Assembly (NCBI GenBank): GCA_016706255.1
Contig: JADJJZ010000030.1
Coordinates: forward strand, 176,466 to 240,465
Direction of reading: 5' to 3'
DNA: 64,000 nt
DNA from: Bacteroidota bacterium
Lineage (GTDB): Bacteria > Bacteroidota > Bacteroidia > Chitinophagales > BACL12
Numbering within the stretch: position 1 is the stretch's first letter; every line of letters starts with the position of its first letter. The position numbers and the translations under genes were made by a program. The notes beneath the pieces were generated by a model. That model was not told the origin of the DNA. It did no database searches and saw only the letters and a program-made list of their open reading frames with translations. This document shows positions 24,164-33,930 of this stretch, one piece after another.

Positions 24164-26971
24164 ATGTTCAGTAGATATACTCAATTTTGGGGCTTATTGT
24201 TAATTGCACAATTAGCTAACGCTCAGGTAGTTACAACCATTCCGGTATTCCCGACTGTAGATGAGCCGGTTACCATAATTTTTGACGCAACACAAGGAAA
24301 TGGCGCTTTAGCCGATGTTCCGGGCCCAATTTACGCGCATACCGGACTGATTACCACAGAAAGTGTTTCGCCCACCGACTGGCAATATACCCAGGGCGTT
24401 TGGGGAACAGCAGACCCGGAAGTGTTAATGACTGAGATAGGTGATAATTTATACCAGATTAATTATACAAGCATATTAGATTTTTATGGCGCAACTGTAG
24501 ATGATACTATTTTACAAATGGCATTTGTTTTTAGAACAACAACAGGAGATGTTGTTGGAAGAGATACTGATGGTTCAGATATTTTTGTAAATGTTTATGA
24601 AGACGGATTAAATGTTGCCATTTCTTCACCGGATACAGACCCGTTAATTGTTAATTACGGAGATAATGTGCATATAACAGCGGAATCTGTTTTTTCTGAT
24701 AGTTTATATTTATATATAAATGGTGTTGAAGCTGTTGGTACAGATTTAACTTCAATTGTATATGACCTTTCTGCTACTGATTATGGATTATCTGAAATTC
24801 GCGTTGTTGCGAAAGGTGCAGGCGATGTAAAAGAAGATTCAACTTATTTTTATGTAATTGGTGATCCTGATATTGCAGCGGTTCCCGCAGGTTTACATCA
24901 GGGAATTAATTATATCGATGATAATTCGGTTACATTAGTTTTATATGCACCTTATAAACAATATATTTTTGCTGTAGGCGAACACAGTAACTGGATGTTG
25001 CAGGAATCATCGTTTATGCATCTTGATCCGGATAATGCAACTTGGTGGGTTACGCTTACGGGGTTAGATGCGGGTAAAGAATATCCTTACCAATATTTTA
25101 TAGATGGTACATTATGGGTTGCCGACCCACTCGCAGAAAAAGTGCTGGATCCCTGGAACGACAGTTATATTTCTGAAGCAACGTATCCGGGTTTAATTGA
25201 TTATCCAACAGGCAAAGCCTCCGGTATTGTATCTGTTTTTCAAACAGCGCAAACTGAGTATACATGGGCAATTCCGGAATTTACACCACCGGCTGATGAA
25301 GATTTAGTAGTTTATGAATTACTGGTTCGCGATTTTGTTGCAGCAAGAAATTATCAGACCTTAGTTGACACATTATCTTATTTAAAAAATTTAGGTATTA
25401 ATGCAATCGAATTAATGCCGGTTATGGAATTTGAAGGCAATGAAAGCTGGGGTTATAATCCAAGTTTTTTTATTGCTTTAGATAAATATTACGGCACGCG
25501 CGAAGCATTTAAAATATTTGTTGACTCTTGTCACGCCAATGGCATTGCGGTTATTTTAGATATTGCCATGAACCATGCATTTGGCCAAAGCCCATTAGTG
25601 CAAATGTGGTGGGATGGCGTTGCCGGAACACCTGCAGCTAATTCGCCTTATTTTAATCAGATACCAACACATGATTATAATGTCGGTTACGATTTTAATC
25701 ATGAAAGTAATGCAACACGCAATATGCGCAATATTATTTTTCAATATTGGATTCAGGAATATAATGTTGACGGATATCGTTTTGATTTATCGAAAGGATA
25801 TACGCAAACAAATTCATTAGGTGATGTTGGTTATTGGGGAGAATATGATGCATCAAGAATTGCCATCTGGAAAGATATTTCAGATAATATTTATGCAGTA
25901 GACAGCGACCCGATTTTAATTCTGGAACATTTTGCAGTAAATAGTGAAGAAGAAGTATTGAGTGATTACGGTTTTATGTTATGGGGAAATTCCAATTACA
26001 ATTATGCGCAGGGAACAATGGGTTATAGTGGTTCAGATGTTAACTGGATGAGTTATGTTGCCAGAGGCTGGGCCGACCCACACGTAATGGGTTATATGGA
26101 AAGCCATGATGAGGAGCGACTGATGTTTAAAAATATTACTTATGGTAATTCAACAAACCCCGATTATAATGTAAAATATTTACCAATCGCATTATCGCGT
26201 ATGGAGCTTGCCGGCGCATTTTTCTTCCCGATTCCGGGGCCTAAAATGATGTGGCAGTTTGGTGAATTGGGATATGATATCAGCATCGATAATCCTTGTC
26301 GCGTTTGTAACAAACCAATTTTATGGAATTATTACGATGTAGCTGCGCGCTTAAGAATTAATCAGGTATGGAGCGAGTTAATTAAATTAAAAACTACATA
26401 TCCTGCTTTCAGCACAACAAACTTTGCATTAAACGTGGGCGGCTTTGGCAAACGCATTAATTTGAATAACGATGCGATGAATGTAACCGTTATTGGAAAT
26501 TTTGATGTTAATAATGGTACTGTAGCACCTAATTTTCAACATACCGGTTTTTGGTATGAATATTTTTCAGGTGATACATTAAATGTTGCCGATATTAATG
26601 CACCTATTTCATTGTTGCCGGGTGAATATCGTTTATATACCGATGTTAAATTAAATACGCCTGATATTATTATCAGTATTGAAGATATTCAGTCTGCCTT
26701 ACAACATGAATTAACAATTGCGCCAAACCCTTCATCAGATATATTTAATTTTTCAGCCGAGATACAAAATGCCGGTGCTGCACAAATTGAAATATTTAAT
26801 ATGTCGGGTGCATTAGTTTTTTCTACAACTATTGTTAACCTGCAACCGGGACCATTTAATTATACCTGGAATAGCGCAAACACGAATGGTGCTGCGGCTG
26901 AAAATGGCATTTATCTGGTTAAAATAAACACTGCAGACGGTGTGTTTATGGGAAAAATAATTAAACAGTAA
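24164..26971 (+). CDS. Secreted GH13 alpha-amylase-family protein with T9SS sorting domain
   Basis: This 935-residue extracellular glycoside hydrolase has a signal peptide of residues 1-21 (ends ANAQ). An N-terminal beta-sandwich (about 25-235) is followed by a CBM48-like module (about 245-340, VTLVLYAPYKQYIFAVG...WWVTLTGLDAGKEYPY). The GH13 barrel spans about 375-760. Conserved regions are DIAMNH (region I), YRFDLSKG with nucleophile D541, ILEHF with acid/base E588, and ESHDEE with D649. The C-terminal about 80 residues are a T9SS sorting domain (IAPNPSSDIFNF...GIYLVKINTADG...KIIKQ). It should degrade alpha-glucans outside the cell. A glycogen synthase gene lies elsewhere in the window but is not linked to it. 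Confidence 0.94.
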   Translation: MFSRYTQFWGLLLIAQLANAQVVTTIPVFPTVDEPVTIIFDATQGNGALADVPGPIYAHTGLITTESVSPTDWQYTQGVWGTADPEVLMTEIGDNLYQINYTSILDFYGATVDDTILQMAFVFRTTTGDVVGRDTDGSDIFVNVYEDGLNVAISSPDTDPLIVNYGDNVHITAESVFSDSLYLYINGVEAVGTDLTSIVYDLSATDYGLSEIRVVAKGAGDVKEDSTYFYVIGDPDIAAVPAGLHQGINYIDDNSVTLVLYAPYKQYIFAVGEHSNWMLQESSFMHLDPDNATWWVTLTGLDAGKEYPYQYFIDGTLWVADPLAEKVLDPWNDSYISEATYPGLIDYPTGKASGIVSVFQTAQTEYTWAIPEFTPPADEDLVVYELLVRDFVAARNYQTLVDTLSYLKNLGINAIELMPVMEFEGNESWGYNPSFFIALDKYYGTREAFKIFVDSCHANGIAVILDIAMNHAFGQSPLVQMWWDGVAGTPAANSPYFNQIPTHDYNVGYDFNHESNATRNMRNIIFQYWIQEYNVDGYRFDLSKGYTQTNSLGDVGYWGEYDASRIAIWKDISDNIYAVDSDPILILEHFAVNSEEEVLSDYGFMLWGNSNYNYAQGTMGYSGSDVNWMSYVARGWADPHVMGYMESHDEERLMFKNITYGNSTNPDYNVKYLPIALSRMELAGAFFFPIPGPKMMWQFGELGYDISIDNPCRVCNKPILWNYYDVAARLRINQVWSELIKLKTTYPAFSTTNFALNVGGFGKRINLNNDAMNVTVIGNFDVNNGTVAPNFQHTGFWYEYFSGDTLNVADINAPISLLPGEYRLYTDVKLNTPDIIISIEDIQSALQHELTIAPNPSSDIFNFSAEIQNAGAAQIEIFNMSGALVFSTTIVNLQPGPFNYTWNSANTNGAAAENGIYLVKINTADGVFMGKIIKQ

Positions 26972-26989
26972 ATCGAAAGAAAATATTTT

Positions 26990-27040
26990 GCGATTTAAAA
27001 ATCACAACTAAAAAGTGGTTTTTAAATCGCATCTTTTTTT
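26990..27040 (+). terminator. Terminator between the GH13 gene and the convergent DUF1295 gene
   Basis: Left arm GCGATTTAAAAATCAC (26990-27005) pairs with GTGGTTTTTAAATCGC (27015-27030), followed by a T-run to 27040. The right arm contains the stop codon of the convergent gene. Confidence 0.75.
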
Positions 27041-27804
27041 CTGAACCATGGAAAAAACGGACTGGTAGTTCTTTTATAAACCGAATAAGCATCGTTGCCT
27101 TCATAACGTTTTTCCAGCATGGTGATACCGCTGACTTTTAATAACATATACGTGATGAGTATCGGTGATAAAATTCCGATGTAAGTAATTAACGCACCGT
27201 TCAGGCTAATTAAAAATATTCCCCACCATACGCAAACTTCACCAAAATAATTCGGGTGGCGACTAAAATACCATAAACCCTTATCCATTACCTTGCCTTT
27301 GTTTGCCGGATTCTTTTTGAATTTCAACATTTGGTAATCTGCAGCCGTTTCAAAAATCCATCCAATTAGCCAGATAATAATACCTGCAATATTTATAACA
27401 TTTAATTTCCCTTCTCCCGAGTACATCACAAATAATACCGGCAGCAGAATAACAAATTGTAAAAACCCTTGCAGTAAAAAAACTTTATAGTAACTGATAT
27501 ACCATGTTTTTTCTTTCCAGTCGTTTCTAAAGGCAACATAACGTGGATCTTCACCTTTTCCTCGATTGCGGTAAAAAATGTAAATGGCTAACCGCAAACC
27601 CCATAAGGTAACCAGATATACAATAACAAATTGCCTCGGTTCTATATCCTCGAGTCTGAAAAACCAATGATGCGCTACAGCCAAAAAACCAAGTCCCCAA
27701 AAACCATCCACCACACTCATGTCCTGTTTATACAAACTAAACAACCACACGGCCGTCATAAAAACAACAATTAAGCATGCAGAAACAAGTAAAATTTGAC
27801 CCAT
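27022..27804 (-). CDS. DUF1295 (steroid 5-alpha-reductase-like) membrane protein
   Basis: This 260-residue protein has about six or seven transmembrane helices. The C-terminal WYFSRHPNYFGEVCVWWGIFLIS motif is the signature of the DUF1295/ICMT-like superfamily and holds the predicted NADPH- or SAM-side contacts. The N-terminus DMSVVDGFWGLGFLAVAHHW matches the same family. The enzymatic reaction is unknown; relatives reduce or methylate lipid-like substrates. It is convergent with the GH13 gene, and its stop codon lies within the terminator stem. Confidence 0.9.
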   Translation of the reverse strand: MGQILLVSACLIVVFMTAVWLFSLYKQDMSVVDGFWGLGFLAVAHHWFFRLEDIEPRQFVIVYLVTLWGLRLAIYIFYRNRGKGEDPRYVAFRNDWKEKTWYISYYKVFLLQGFLQFVILLPVLFVMYSGEGKLNVINIAGIIIWLIGWIFETAADYQMLKFKKNPANKGKVMDKGLWYFSRHPNYFGEVCVWWGIFLISLNGALITYIGILSPILITYMLLKVSGITMLEKRYEGNDAYSVYKRTTSPFFPWFRKKDAI

Positions 27805-28085
27805 AACGGTAAGTTTTGATGAAATATAACACTTTTAATAGGAAAGGGTTTTAGCAGATGGCATTTGTAATTAGTCTTATAATTCTATCTTAAAGGAGAG
27901 AATTTTAATAAAAAAGCGGTTTTTAGTGGAAAGACCCAATACAACAGTCTCATTTTAACAAATTCCGGAACCCTTAATATTATTGGGTTTCGGGCTAAAG
28001 AAACTATTTTTTTATCCCAAAACTGAACTTTTTGAAAATTTTGCGGTTTTAAGAGATATATGTATATACATATAAAATTAAAAAA
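27805..28085. other. Intergenic region upstream of the YceI gene
   Basis: AT-rich gap of 281 bp between divergent genes. The only structure I see is the 18-bp perfect palindrome TATATGTATATACATATA at 28057-28074, twelve bases before the YceI ATG. No gene or clear TAnnTTTG box. Confidence 0.4.
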
Positions 28086-28793
28086 ATGATGAAAAAAACA
28101 ACAATTCTGACTCTTGTTGGTGCAATAGCATTAACATTCACAGCGTGCAAAAATGCACCTGACAGCGATGAAGCCAAAACAGGCGACGCAAAAGAAGTTT
28201 CTATGACAGAAGGCGCGGCTACCGTTGCCATCAGCACTACCGAAAGTAAATTGGAGTGGATAGGAACAAAATTATCTACTTACCACAGCGGTACTGTAAA
28301 CATTAAAAGCGGTGATTTACAATTGAAAGACGGTGTAGTAGCCGGCGGCAAATTTGTAATTGACATGCCAACATTAGTTTCAGTAAAAGATGATGCAACA
28401 ACAAATGGTAAATTAACCGGTCATTTAACATCACCGGACTTTTTTGATGTAGCTGCATATCCTGAAGCATCATTTGAAATTACAGGCGTAAAACCATTTA
28501 CCGGAACAACTGCAACAGGTGGTGATCAATCAGAAATAAGTGAATACACTGTTGCTGATCCTAACTTTTTAGTGAGTGGAAACCTTAAAATAAAAGACGT
28601 TACAAAAAATATTGAATTCCCGGCAAAAATTACGGTGAACAATTCCGGTGTTGAAGCTGTTGCTAAATTTAATATCGACAGAAAACTTTGGAATATTACT
28701 TATCCGGGTATGCCTGATGATTTAATTCAGGACATGATTTGGTTTGGAATATCATTAAAAGCAAATGCAGCTGAACCCACAGCTTTAAAATAA
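28086..28793 (+). CDS. YceI-family lipoprotein
   Basis: This 235-residue lipoprotein has a signal peptide with lipobox LTFTAC, so Cys21 is probably the lipidated residue. The YceI domain is an extended lipocalin-like barrel that binds isoprenoid or other lipid chains. Visible hallmarks are ESKLEWIGTKLSTYHSGTVN, KSGDLQLKDGVVAGGKFVIDM, GHLTSPDFFDVAAYPEASFEI, GNLKIKDVTKNIEFPAKI and the end of the barrel FNIDRKLWNITYPG. A short charged linker (DSDEAKTGDAKEV) follows the lipid anchor. The gene is monocistronic and followed by a terminator. Confidence 0.93.
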   Translation: MMKKTTILTLVGAIALTFTACKNAPDSDEAKTGDAKEVSMTEGAATVAISTTESKLEWIGTKLSTYHSGTVNIKSGDLQLKDGVVAGGKFVIDMPTLVSVKDDATTNGKLTGHLTSPDFFDVAAYPEASFEITGVKPFTGTTATGGDQSEISEYTVADPNFLVSGNLKIKDVTKNIEFPAKITVNNSGVEAVAKFNIDRKLWNITYPGMPDDLIQDMIWFGISLKANAAEPTALK

Positions 28794-28814
28794 ACAGAGT
28801 AGTGGTTGTTTTTC

Positions 28815-28855
28815 AAATGCCGGGAAATGCAAGTTTTCCGGCATTTCTGTTTTTA
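28815..28855 (+). terminator. Terminator after the YceI gene
   Basis: AAATGCCGG pairs with CCGGCATTT (outer stem) with AAA/TTT inside, followed by TGTTTTTATT. It lies between convergent genes. Confidence 0.75.
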
Positions 28856-28871
28856 TTAACGTTGTAACTTA

Positions 28872-29303
28872 TTACTGTTTTTCCAGCGTAATTTGGACAT
28901 AGGCATTTACCTCCGTCATCTCCTGTCGCAAGGTCATGGCTTTAGATGAAAGCTCTAGTATATTATAGGTTTCAACACCTTTAATGGTATCCATTTCATA
29001 AAACATGGAAAGCTCTTTTTTTTCAACATCCAATTCCCAATGGCCTCTTGCGCCTTCACGAAAATAATCGCTGCGTACCTCTAAAGTATTATCCTGATTT
29101 AATGTATAAACAGAAGATAAAAATTCTTTTTTTCCCGCTTCAAGATATTCTTCAGGAATATCAGGAATGGTACTTTCAAACTCTTTTGCCTTCCATACAC
29201 CGGATACTGAACTTTCATTAATTGGTGTTGAAGATTTATTTATTTCTTTGCAGGCACTAATTACGCTTACAATTAAAAATAAAAGGATTACATTTTTTTT
29301 CAT
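28872..29303 (-). CDS. Small lipoprotein of unknown function, lipocalin-like
   Basis: This 143-residue lipoprotein has the lipobox VISAC, with Cys18 as the likely lipidated residue. The remaining fold contains GVWKAKEFESTIPD, TLNQDNTLEVRSDYFREGARGHWELD and KKELSMFYEMDTIKGVETYNILELSSKAMTLRQ. This is the pattern of short lipocalin-like barrels common in Bacteroidota. Its ATG overlaps the stop of the upstream T9SS gene by four bases (ATGA), so the two are translationally coupled. No ligand can be inferred. Confidence 0.8.
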   Translation of the reverse strand: MKKNVILLFLIVSVISACKEINKSSTPINESSVSGVWKAKEFESTIPDIPEEYLEAGKKEFLSSVYTLNQDNTLEVRSDYFREGARGHWELDVEKKELSMFYEMDTIKGVETYNILELSSKAMTLRQEMTEVNAYVQITLEKQ

Positions 29304-30370
29304 TGTTTAATAATTTTTTGCGTAGCAACAAATTTGCCGTTGTCTGTCAAAGTAATAAAATAAGTTCCTGCCGTTAACGATTGTAAATCGGTGCGAATAC
29401 TATTGTTACCATCTAATGCAGTAATGTTTTTTTCATTAATATTTTTACCGTTTATATCTGTAATTAATAATGTATAAGCATGTGCAGCAGTGGCTGTAAA
29501 GCTAATGTTTACCGTATTTTCAGCCGGATTTGGGGCAACAGTTAAATCTGTTGTTGCGTTGTTTTGGTTAACAATACCATCAACCACTTCGCCAACTTTA
29601 TAATTTACCTGCGTTATTGTTTCTGTGCCTAAAATTGCCTGTGAATTAATTTGTAAAATGGGCATACCATTACTTTTTGCCATCCAACGATATTCGTAAC
29701 TGGTGTAAGCAAAAGGAATTACAAATATGTCGTAGGTAAACGTATCAACAATGGCAATTTCAGAACGCGTGCGCAATACATCGTAAGTGCCAACCGGTGT
29801 TGTTAATGAACCCCAACCGTCATTTTCATTGGTGCGGTAGCGATGTTCATTCCATCCGCCAAAACCGGGAACAGAAATATCAAAACCTGATTCGGAAGTA
29901 GTTACATCGTTGTAAGCTGATGGAAATTCATAAATTATTTCAGGGTCGTTATATAAAATTGGAAAAGGAACACCTGCAATAGTTCCGGCGAAACCGGTCA
30001 TCGAAAATTCGCTGTTATCTAATTTATAAAAATTGAAAATGTCTTCAATTGTAATAAAATCGTTTACAATATCGGCAGTAGTTTGTTGCGCAACATCTGA
30101 TGCCAGCCATAAAAAGAAATACAGCGGATCGGTATCGCTTGGGTCCACAAAGTTGGTAACGCTTTCCGAAAGTGTTGTCAGGTCAGTAAAATCCCAGTTA
30201 TAATCTGCTCCGGTTTCGGTACCGTCGAAAATAATTACCGGATTTGCATTTACAGTATTATACGATTCACCTTCACCGGCAAAATCGTTATCATCTAAAA
30301 CAATTGGGGTTTGTGCATGCAGTGTTCCACATGCAATTAAAGCCAACAGATATAAAGATATTTTTTTCAT
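29300..30370 (-). CDS. T9SS type A sorting domain protein, unknown function
   Basis: This is a 356-residue secreted protein. The signal peptide is residues 1-19 (MKKISLYLLALIACGTLHA). The N-terminal body is beta-rich with Thr, Asp and Phe (NAVIIFDGTE-like and YNWDFTDLTTL segments). The last about 80 residues are a T9SS type A domain (VAPNPAENTVNISF, ITDINGKNI, LTAGTYFITLTDNGK, KIIKQ). It is exported to the surface; function is unknown. An exact TATCTTTG -7 box lies upstream (30386-30393, minus). The lipoprotein downstream overlaps it by four bases. Confidence 0.86.
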   Translation of the reverse strand: MKKISLYLLALIACGTLHAQTPIVLDDNDFAGEGESYNTVNANPVIIFDGTETGADYNWDFTDLTTLSESVTNFVDPSDTDPLYFFLWLASDVAQQTTADIVNDFITIEDIFNFYKLDNSEFSMTGFAGTIAGVPFPILYNDPEIIYEFPSAYNDVTTSESGFDISVPGFGGWNEHRYRTNENDGWGSLTTPVGTYDVLRTRSEIAIVDTFTYDIFVIPFAYTSYEYRWMAKSNGMPILQINSQAILGTETITQVNYKVGEVVDGIVNQNNATTDLTVAPNPAENTVNISFTATAAHAYTLLITDINGKNINEKNITALDGNNSIRTDLQSLTAGTYFITLTDNGKFVATQKIIKQ

Positions 30371-30385
30371 TGGATAGAATTAGCA

Positions 30386-30393
30386 CAAAGATA
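30386..30393 (-). promoter_or_regulatory. -7 box upstream of the T9SS gene at 29300
   Basis: Exact TATCTTTG on the minus strand, 15 bases before the ATG. No convincing -33 element at the normal distance. Confidence 0.4.
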
Positions 30394-30451
30394 GGAAATT
30401 ATGGTTCGCGGCGTCCGGTTGCGGTTTGGGGCTGCACAGGCTTGTCTTTTG

Positions 30452-30459
30452 TATGTTTG
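30452..30459 (+). promoter_or_regulatory. -7 box upstream of the L,D-transpeptidase-like gene
   Basis: Exact TATGTTTG, with TTTG at 30425-30428 as a loose -33 element (23-base spacer). It lies inside the longer alternative frame from 30426, which supports the ATG at 30483. Confidence 0.45.
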
Positions 30460-30482
30460 GAGGCTTATCCATAACTTGCAAA

Positions 30483-31232
30483 ATGTTTTACAGGATACTC
30501 TATATCAGCACCATGATTTTAATGCTGGGCTGTAAAAATACTTCCCACCAAACGGAATCAACTAAAATGGATGAAACGTCACCCAGCTTTACTGCACTTG
30601 CTCCGGAATCGACACAAATAATTGTGGTTCAAACAGCAGACTGGCATGAAATACACGGGAAAATGCAATTGTGGGAAAAAACGGCCAAGGGTTGGAATCG
30701 GGTAAATGAATTTAATATTTTGGTCGGCCGAAACGGAATGGCATGGGATAACACAAGTAGTCTGAAAAACCAATTAGCAGGGCCGATAAAAAAAGAAGGT
30801 GATGGTTGTTCACCGGCGGGCGTTTTTTCGTTGGATAAAATATTTAGCTATCATCAAACCGACAACTTAAATATGCCATTTATACAGGTTGATGAAAACG
30901 ATTTATGTGTAGATGATATTAACTCGAAATATTATAATCTCTTAATAAACGATTCTACCATTACCGATAAAGATTATCACAGTTTTGAACACATGCTGCG
31001 CGACGACCTGCAGTATGAGTATGGCGTTTGGGTAAATTATAATACCAACCCACAAATTGCAGGTAATGGCTCATGTATTTTTTTACATATTTATAAAGAT
31101 GAAAATACGCCTACAAGCGGTTGTACGGCCATGGCGAAAAAAGATATGCTAACATTGATAAACTGGCTAAACAGAAGTGCACAACCGAGGTTAATTCAAT
31201 TACCTGCGTCTATTCAATTACAATCTAATTGA
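30483..31232 (+). CDS. L,D-transpeptidase-family lipoprotein (YkuD-type)
   Basis: This is a 249-residue lipoprotein. I start at the ATG 30483, which gives a signal peptide ending MLGC with a lipidated Cys; the longer frame from 30426 lacks this and contains the -7 box. The catalytic domain has FNILVGRNGMAWDNTS, GDGCSPAGVFSLDKIF and the active-site segment FLHIYKDENTPTSGCTAM. There the conserved His and the Cys of S-G-C-T match the YkuD/L,D-transpeptidase catalytic pair. It may make or trim 3-3 crosslinks in peptidoglycan. It belongs to the COG3786 branch, which is larger than ErfK/YbiS proteins, so the exact activity is uncertain. Confidence 0.82.
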   Translation: MFYRILYISTMILMLGCKNTSHQTESTKMDETSPSFTALAPESTQIIVVQTADWHEIHGKMQLWEKTAKGWNRVNEFNILVGRNGMAWDNTSSLKNQLAGPIKKEGDGCSPAGVFSLDKIFSYHQTDNLNMPFIQVDENDLCVDDINSKYYNLLINDSTITDKDYHSFEHMLRDDLQYEYGVWVNYNTNPQIAGNGSCIFLHIYKDENTPTSGCTAMAKKDMLTLINWLNRSAQPRLIQLPASIQLQSN

Positions 31233-31389
31233 GAAATATTGAAAAACTGCCTGGGAAAGTGACATAATTCTTATTCATTCTTACATAATTCAAATAAAAC
31301 CGCATCAAAACAACCGATTTTGTGACATCGTGAAGGGGGATAAAGGATTTTTGTGCTATTTTTAAACCCAGGTACAGAGCACCCTTAAA

Positions 31390-33888
31390 ATGTTTTCAGA
31401 AGGTAAAAAATTTCACGTTTTATTATTGACAATACTTTTGTCAATGTTTTTACCTGCGTTTGTTTTTGCGCAAACCATTACGCTGGTTGGCCATGTTTAC
31501 GATAAAAAATCGAATGAGCCGATTGTTTATGCCACTGTTCAGATAAAAAATACCACAACCGGAACCAATACCGATGAGGACGGGCGTTTTTTTATTCAGA
31601 CAAAAAACACCAACGACACACTACTTGTTTCTTATGTGGGATTTAAAACAGAAGTAGTTTTACTCACTGATGCACCGAACCAAACATTTTCTGTTTATTT
31701 AATTCCTGAAGATTTTAATTTGGATGAAGTGGTAATTAAACCACGTGAAGATCCGGCGAAAGTGCTCATGAAAAAAGTGATTGAGCATAAAAAAGATAAT
31801 GATTACCACAATATTGACGGATACAAAGTAAGAGCATATACTAAAATAGAGCTCGATTTGGGTAATATTATTTTGGGAGACGATACAACTTCAGAAAAAA
31901 GAAAAACCTCGCCCTACAATGTACTGCTAGACCATATTGATACTACCAACGACGAAACAAATTACCTGCCGTTTTTCTTTACAGAAACACTCAGCGATTT
32001 ATATTACCGGAAAAATCCGAAAACAAAAAAAGAAGTAATAGTTGCCAGTCGCACGTCGGGAATTAACAATGCCAGTGCTTCTCAAATATTAGGTAATTAT
32101 TACGAGCAGTATAATATTTATAATAATTACTGGTTTATCATCAATAAAAATTTTGTTCCGCCTGTTAGCGACGCCTGGAACTTTTTTTATCGTGTGGAAT
32201 TAACCGATTCTGCTTTTATAGATAATTACTGGTGTTATAAAATTGAATTTACGCCTCGACAAAAACAGGAAAATGTTTTTGAAGGATATATGTGGATTGC
32301 AGATGATGATTTTGCGGTGAAGGAAGTGTTTATGAGTTTAGACAGTGCAGCAAATATTAATTATTACAAACGTGCAGTTTTTTATCAGGAATATGAAAAA
32401 TTGGATGATGCACATTGGGTATTAAAGCAAGATAGAATTTTGGGTGAATTTTTACCGCTGCAGAATTCCGCAAGTGTAATTGTTAGAAAATCGACCAGTT
32501 ATAAGGAGTATACCATAAAACCGGATGTGTTTGAAGAAGTTGTTAAGCTGCGTGATGATATTGTTTACAGCGATAGTGTAATAAATAATGATGAAGCATT
32601 TTGGGCTTCAGTGCGACCGGAAGAACTAAATAAAAATGAACACGGTGTTTACCAAATGGTGGACAGTCTGCAAAACATCAAAAGTTTTAACACCATAGTT
32701 GATGTATATAATACATTAATGTATGGCTATTGGAATTTGGGATATGTGCGCATCGGCCCGTTTGCAAATATGGTGAGTAGCGATGAGGTGGAAGGATTGC
32801 GATTAAGACTTGGTGTTAAAACAGGTGATTTAATCAGCAAACGCATTGCTTTAGGTGGTTACCTGGCTTATGGTATAAAAGATAATGCTTTTAAATACGG
32901 TGGCGATTTTAGTGTGGTATTAAATAAAAAGCCATGGCAACAATTTAAATTTTCGTACGAAAACGACCTTGATGTAAGCAGCAACGAAGGTGTTACGTTT
33001 GGAGAGGATAATATTTTGTCGGGATTATATCGCAGAAGAGATACCCCACAAAAAATAATTGACCACGAAAAATTCAGAGCGCATTATGAAAAAGACTGGA
33101 TTTGGGGAATTTCTAATTCCATCACCTTTACGAGTGTAAAAATGCATCCGCTGTTTGATATTTATTATTACAATCAAAAAGATTCGTTGGTTACAGATAT
33201 TAATAATGCGGAACTTGATTTAGGATTTCGTTTTGCCTATCGCGAAAAGTTTTTATTCGATAATTACCGACGTTATAGTTTAGGTACTAATTATCCTGTT
33301 TTTACATTTCATTATAAAATGGGTATTCCCGATTTTGGTGGCAGCGATTTTAATTATAAATCTATTGAATTAACACTTGAAGATTATTTTTTACTAGGCA
33401 GTTTTGGCTCCACCACCTATTCGATAAAAGCGGGAAAAGTATTTGGCACCTTACCAACATTATTGCTGGAAAGTCCGCCCGGAAACGAAACCTATTTTAT
33501 GAATCACGGTAATTTTAACCTGATGAATGAATATGAGTTTGTGATGGATAATTATGCAGAATTATTTTTAACACATAGTTTTCATGGCTTTTTCCTGAAT
33601 AAAATTCCGCTGATACAAAAATTAAAATTGCGCGAGGTAGCAACATTTAAAATGGTATATGGCACATTAAGTGAAAGCAACCGCATTGCAAACGATTATT
33701 TAAAAAACACCGAACCATTTTACATCGGCAACACTGCTCCTTCTCCAAATCCATACATGGAAGCAGGCATTGGTGTAGAAAATATTTTCAAATTAATTCG
33801 CGTAGATGCTATTTGGCGTTTAACCTACCGCAACAATCCCCTCGCCCCAAATTTTGGTGTTCGCGTTGGTGTGAGTTTAGATATTTGA
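31390..33888 (+). CDS. DUF5686 outer-membrane protein with carboxypeptidase-like N-domain
   Basis: This is an 832-residue envelope protein. The signal peptide is residues 1-28 (ends VFAQ). Residues about 30-110 form a CarboxypepD_reg-like beta-sandwich (VGHVYDKKSNEPIVYATVQIKNTTTGTNTDEDGRFFI), like the N-domain of TonB-dependent receptors. The rest matches DUF5686, with long beta-rich stretches typical of a barrel, ending in APNFGVRVGVSLDI with no T9SS domain. It presumably sits in the outer membrane; no plug domain is visible. Function is unknown, perhaps transport or surface stability. It is monocistronic. Confidence 0.9.
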   Translation: MFSEGKKFHVLLLTILLSMFLPAFVFAQTITLVGHVYDKKSNEPIVYATVQIKNTTTGTNTDEDGRFFIQTKNTNDTLLVSYVGFKTEVVLLTDAPNQTFSVYLIPEDFNLDEVVIKPREDPAKVLMKKVIEHKKDNDYHNIDGYKVRAYTKIELDLGNIILGDDTTSEKRKTSPYNVLLDHIDTTNDETNYLPFFFTETLSDLYYRKNPKTKKEVIVASRTSGINNASASQILGNYYEQYNIYNNYWFIINKNFVPPVSDAWNFFYRVELTDSAFIDNYWCYKIEFTPRQKQENVFEGYMWIADDDFAVKEVFMSLDSAANINYYKRAVFYQEYEKLDDAHWVLKQDRILGEFLPLQNSASVIVRKSTSYKEYTIKPDVFEEVVKLRDDIVYSDSVINNDEAFWASVRPEELNKNEHGVYQMVDSLQNIKSFNTIVDVYNTLMYGYWNLGYVRIGPFANMVSSDEVEGLRLRLGVKTGDLISKRIALGGYLAYGIKDNAFKYGGDFSVVLNKKPWQQFKFSYENDLDVSSNEGVTFGEDNILSGLYRRRDTPQKIIDHEKFRAHYEKDWIWGISNSITFTSVKMHPLFDIYYYNQKDSLVTDINNAELDLGFRFAYREKFLFDNYRRYSLGTNYPVFTFHYKMGIPDFGGSDFNYKSIELTLEDYFLLGSFGSTTYSIKAGKVFGTLPTLLLESPPGNETYFMNHGNFNLMNEYEFVMDNYAELFLTHSFHGFFLNKIPLIQKLKLREVATFKMVYGTLSESNRIANDYLKNTEPFYIGNTAPSPNPYMEAGIGVENIFKLIRVDAIWRLTYRNNPLAPNFGVRVGVSLDI

Positions 33889-33930
33889 TTTTATGCGCAT
33901 CAATATCTTAGCTCAATAAAAAAAATGATT

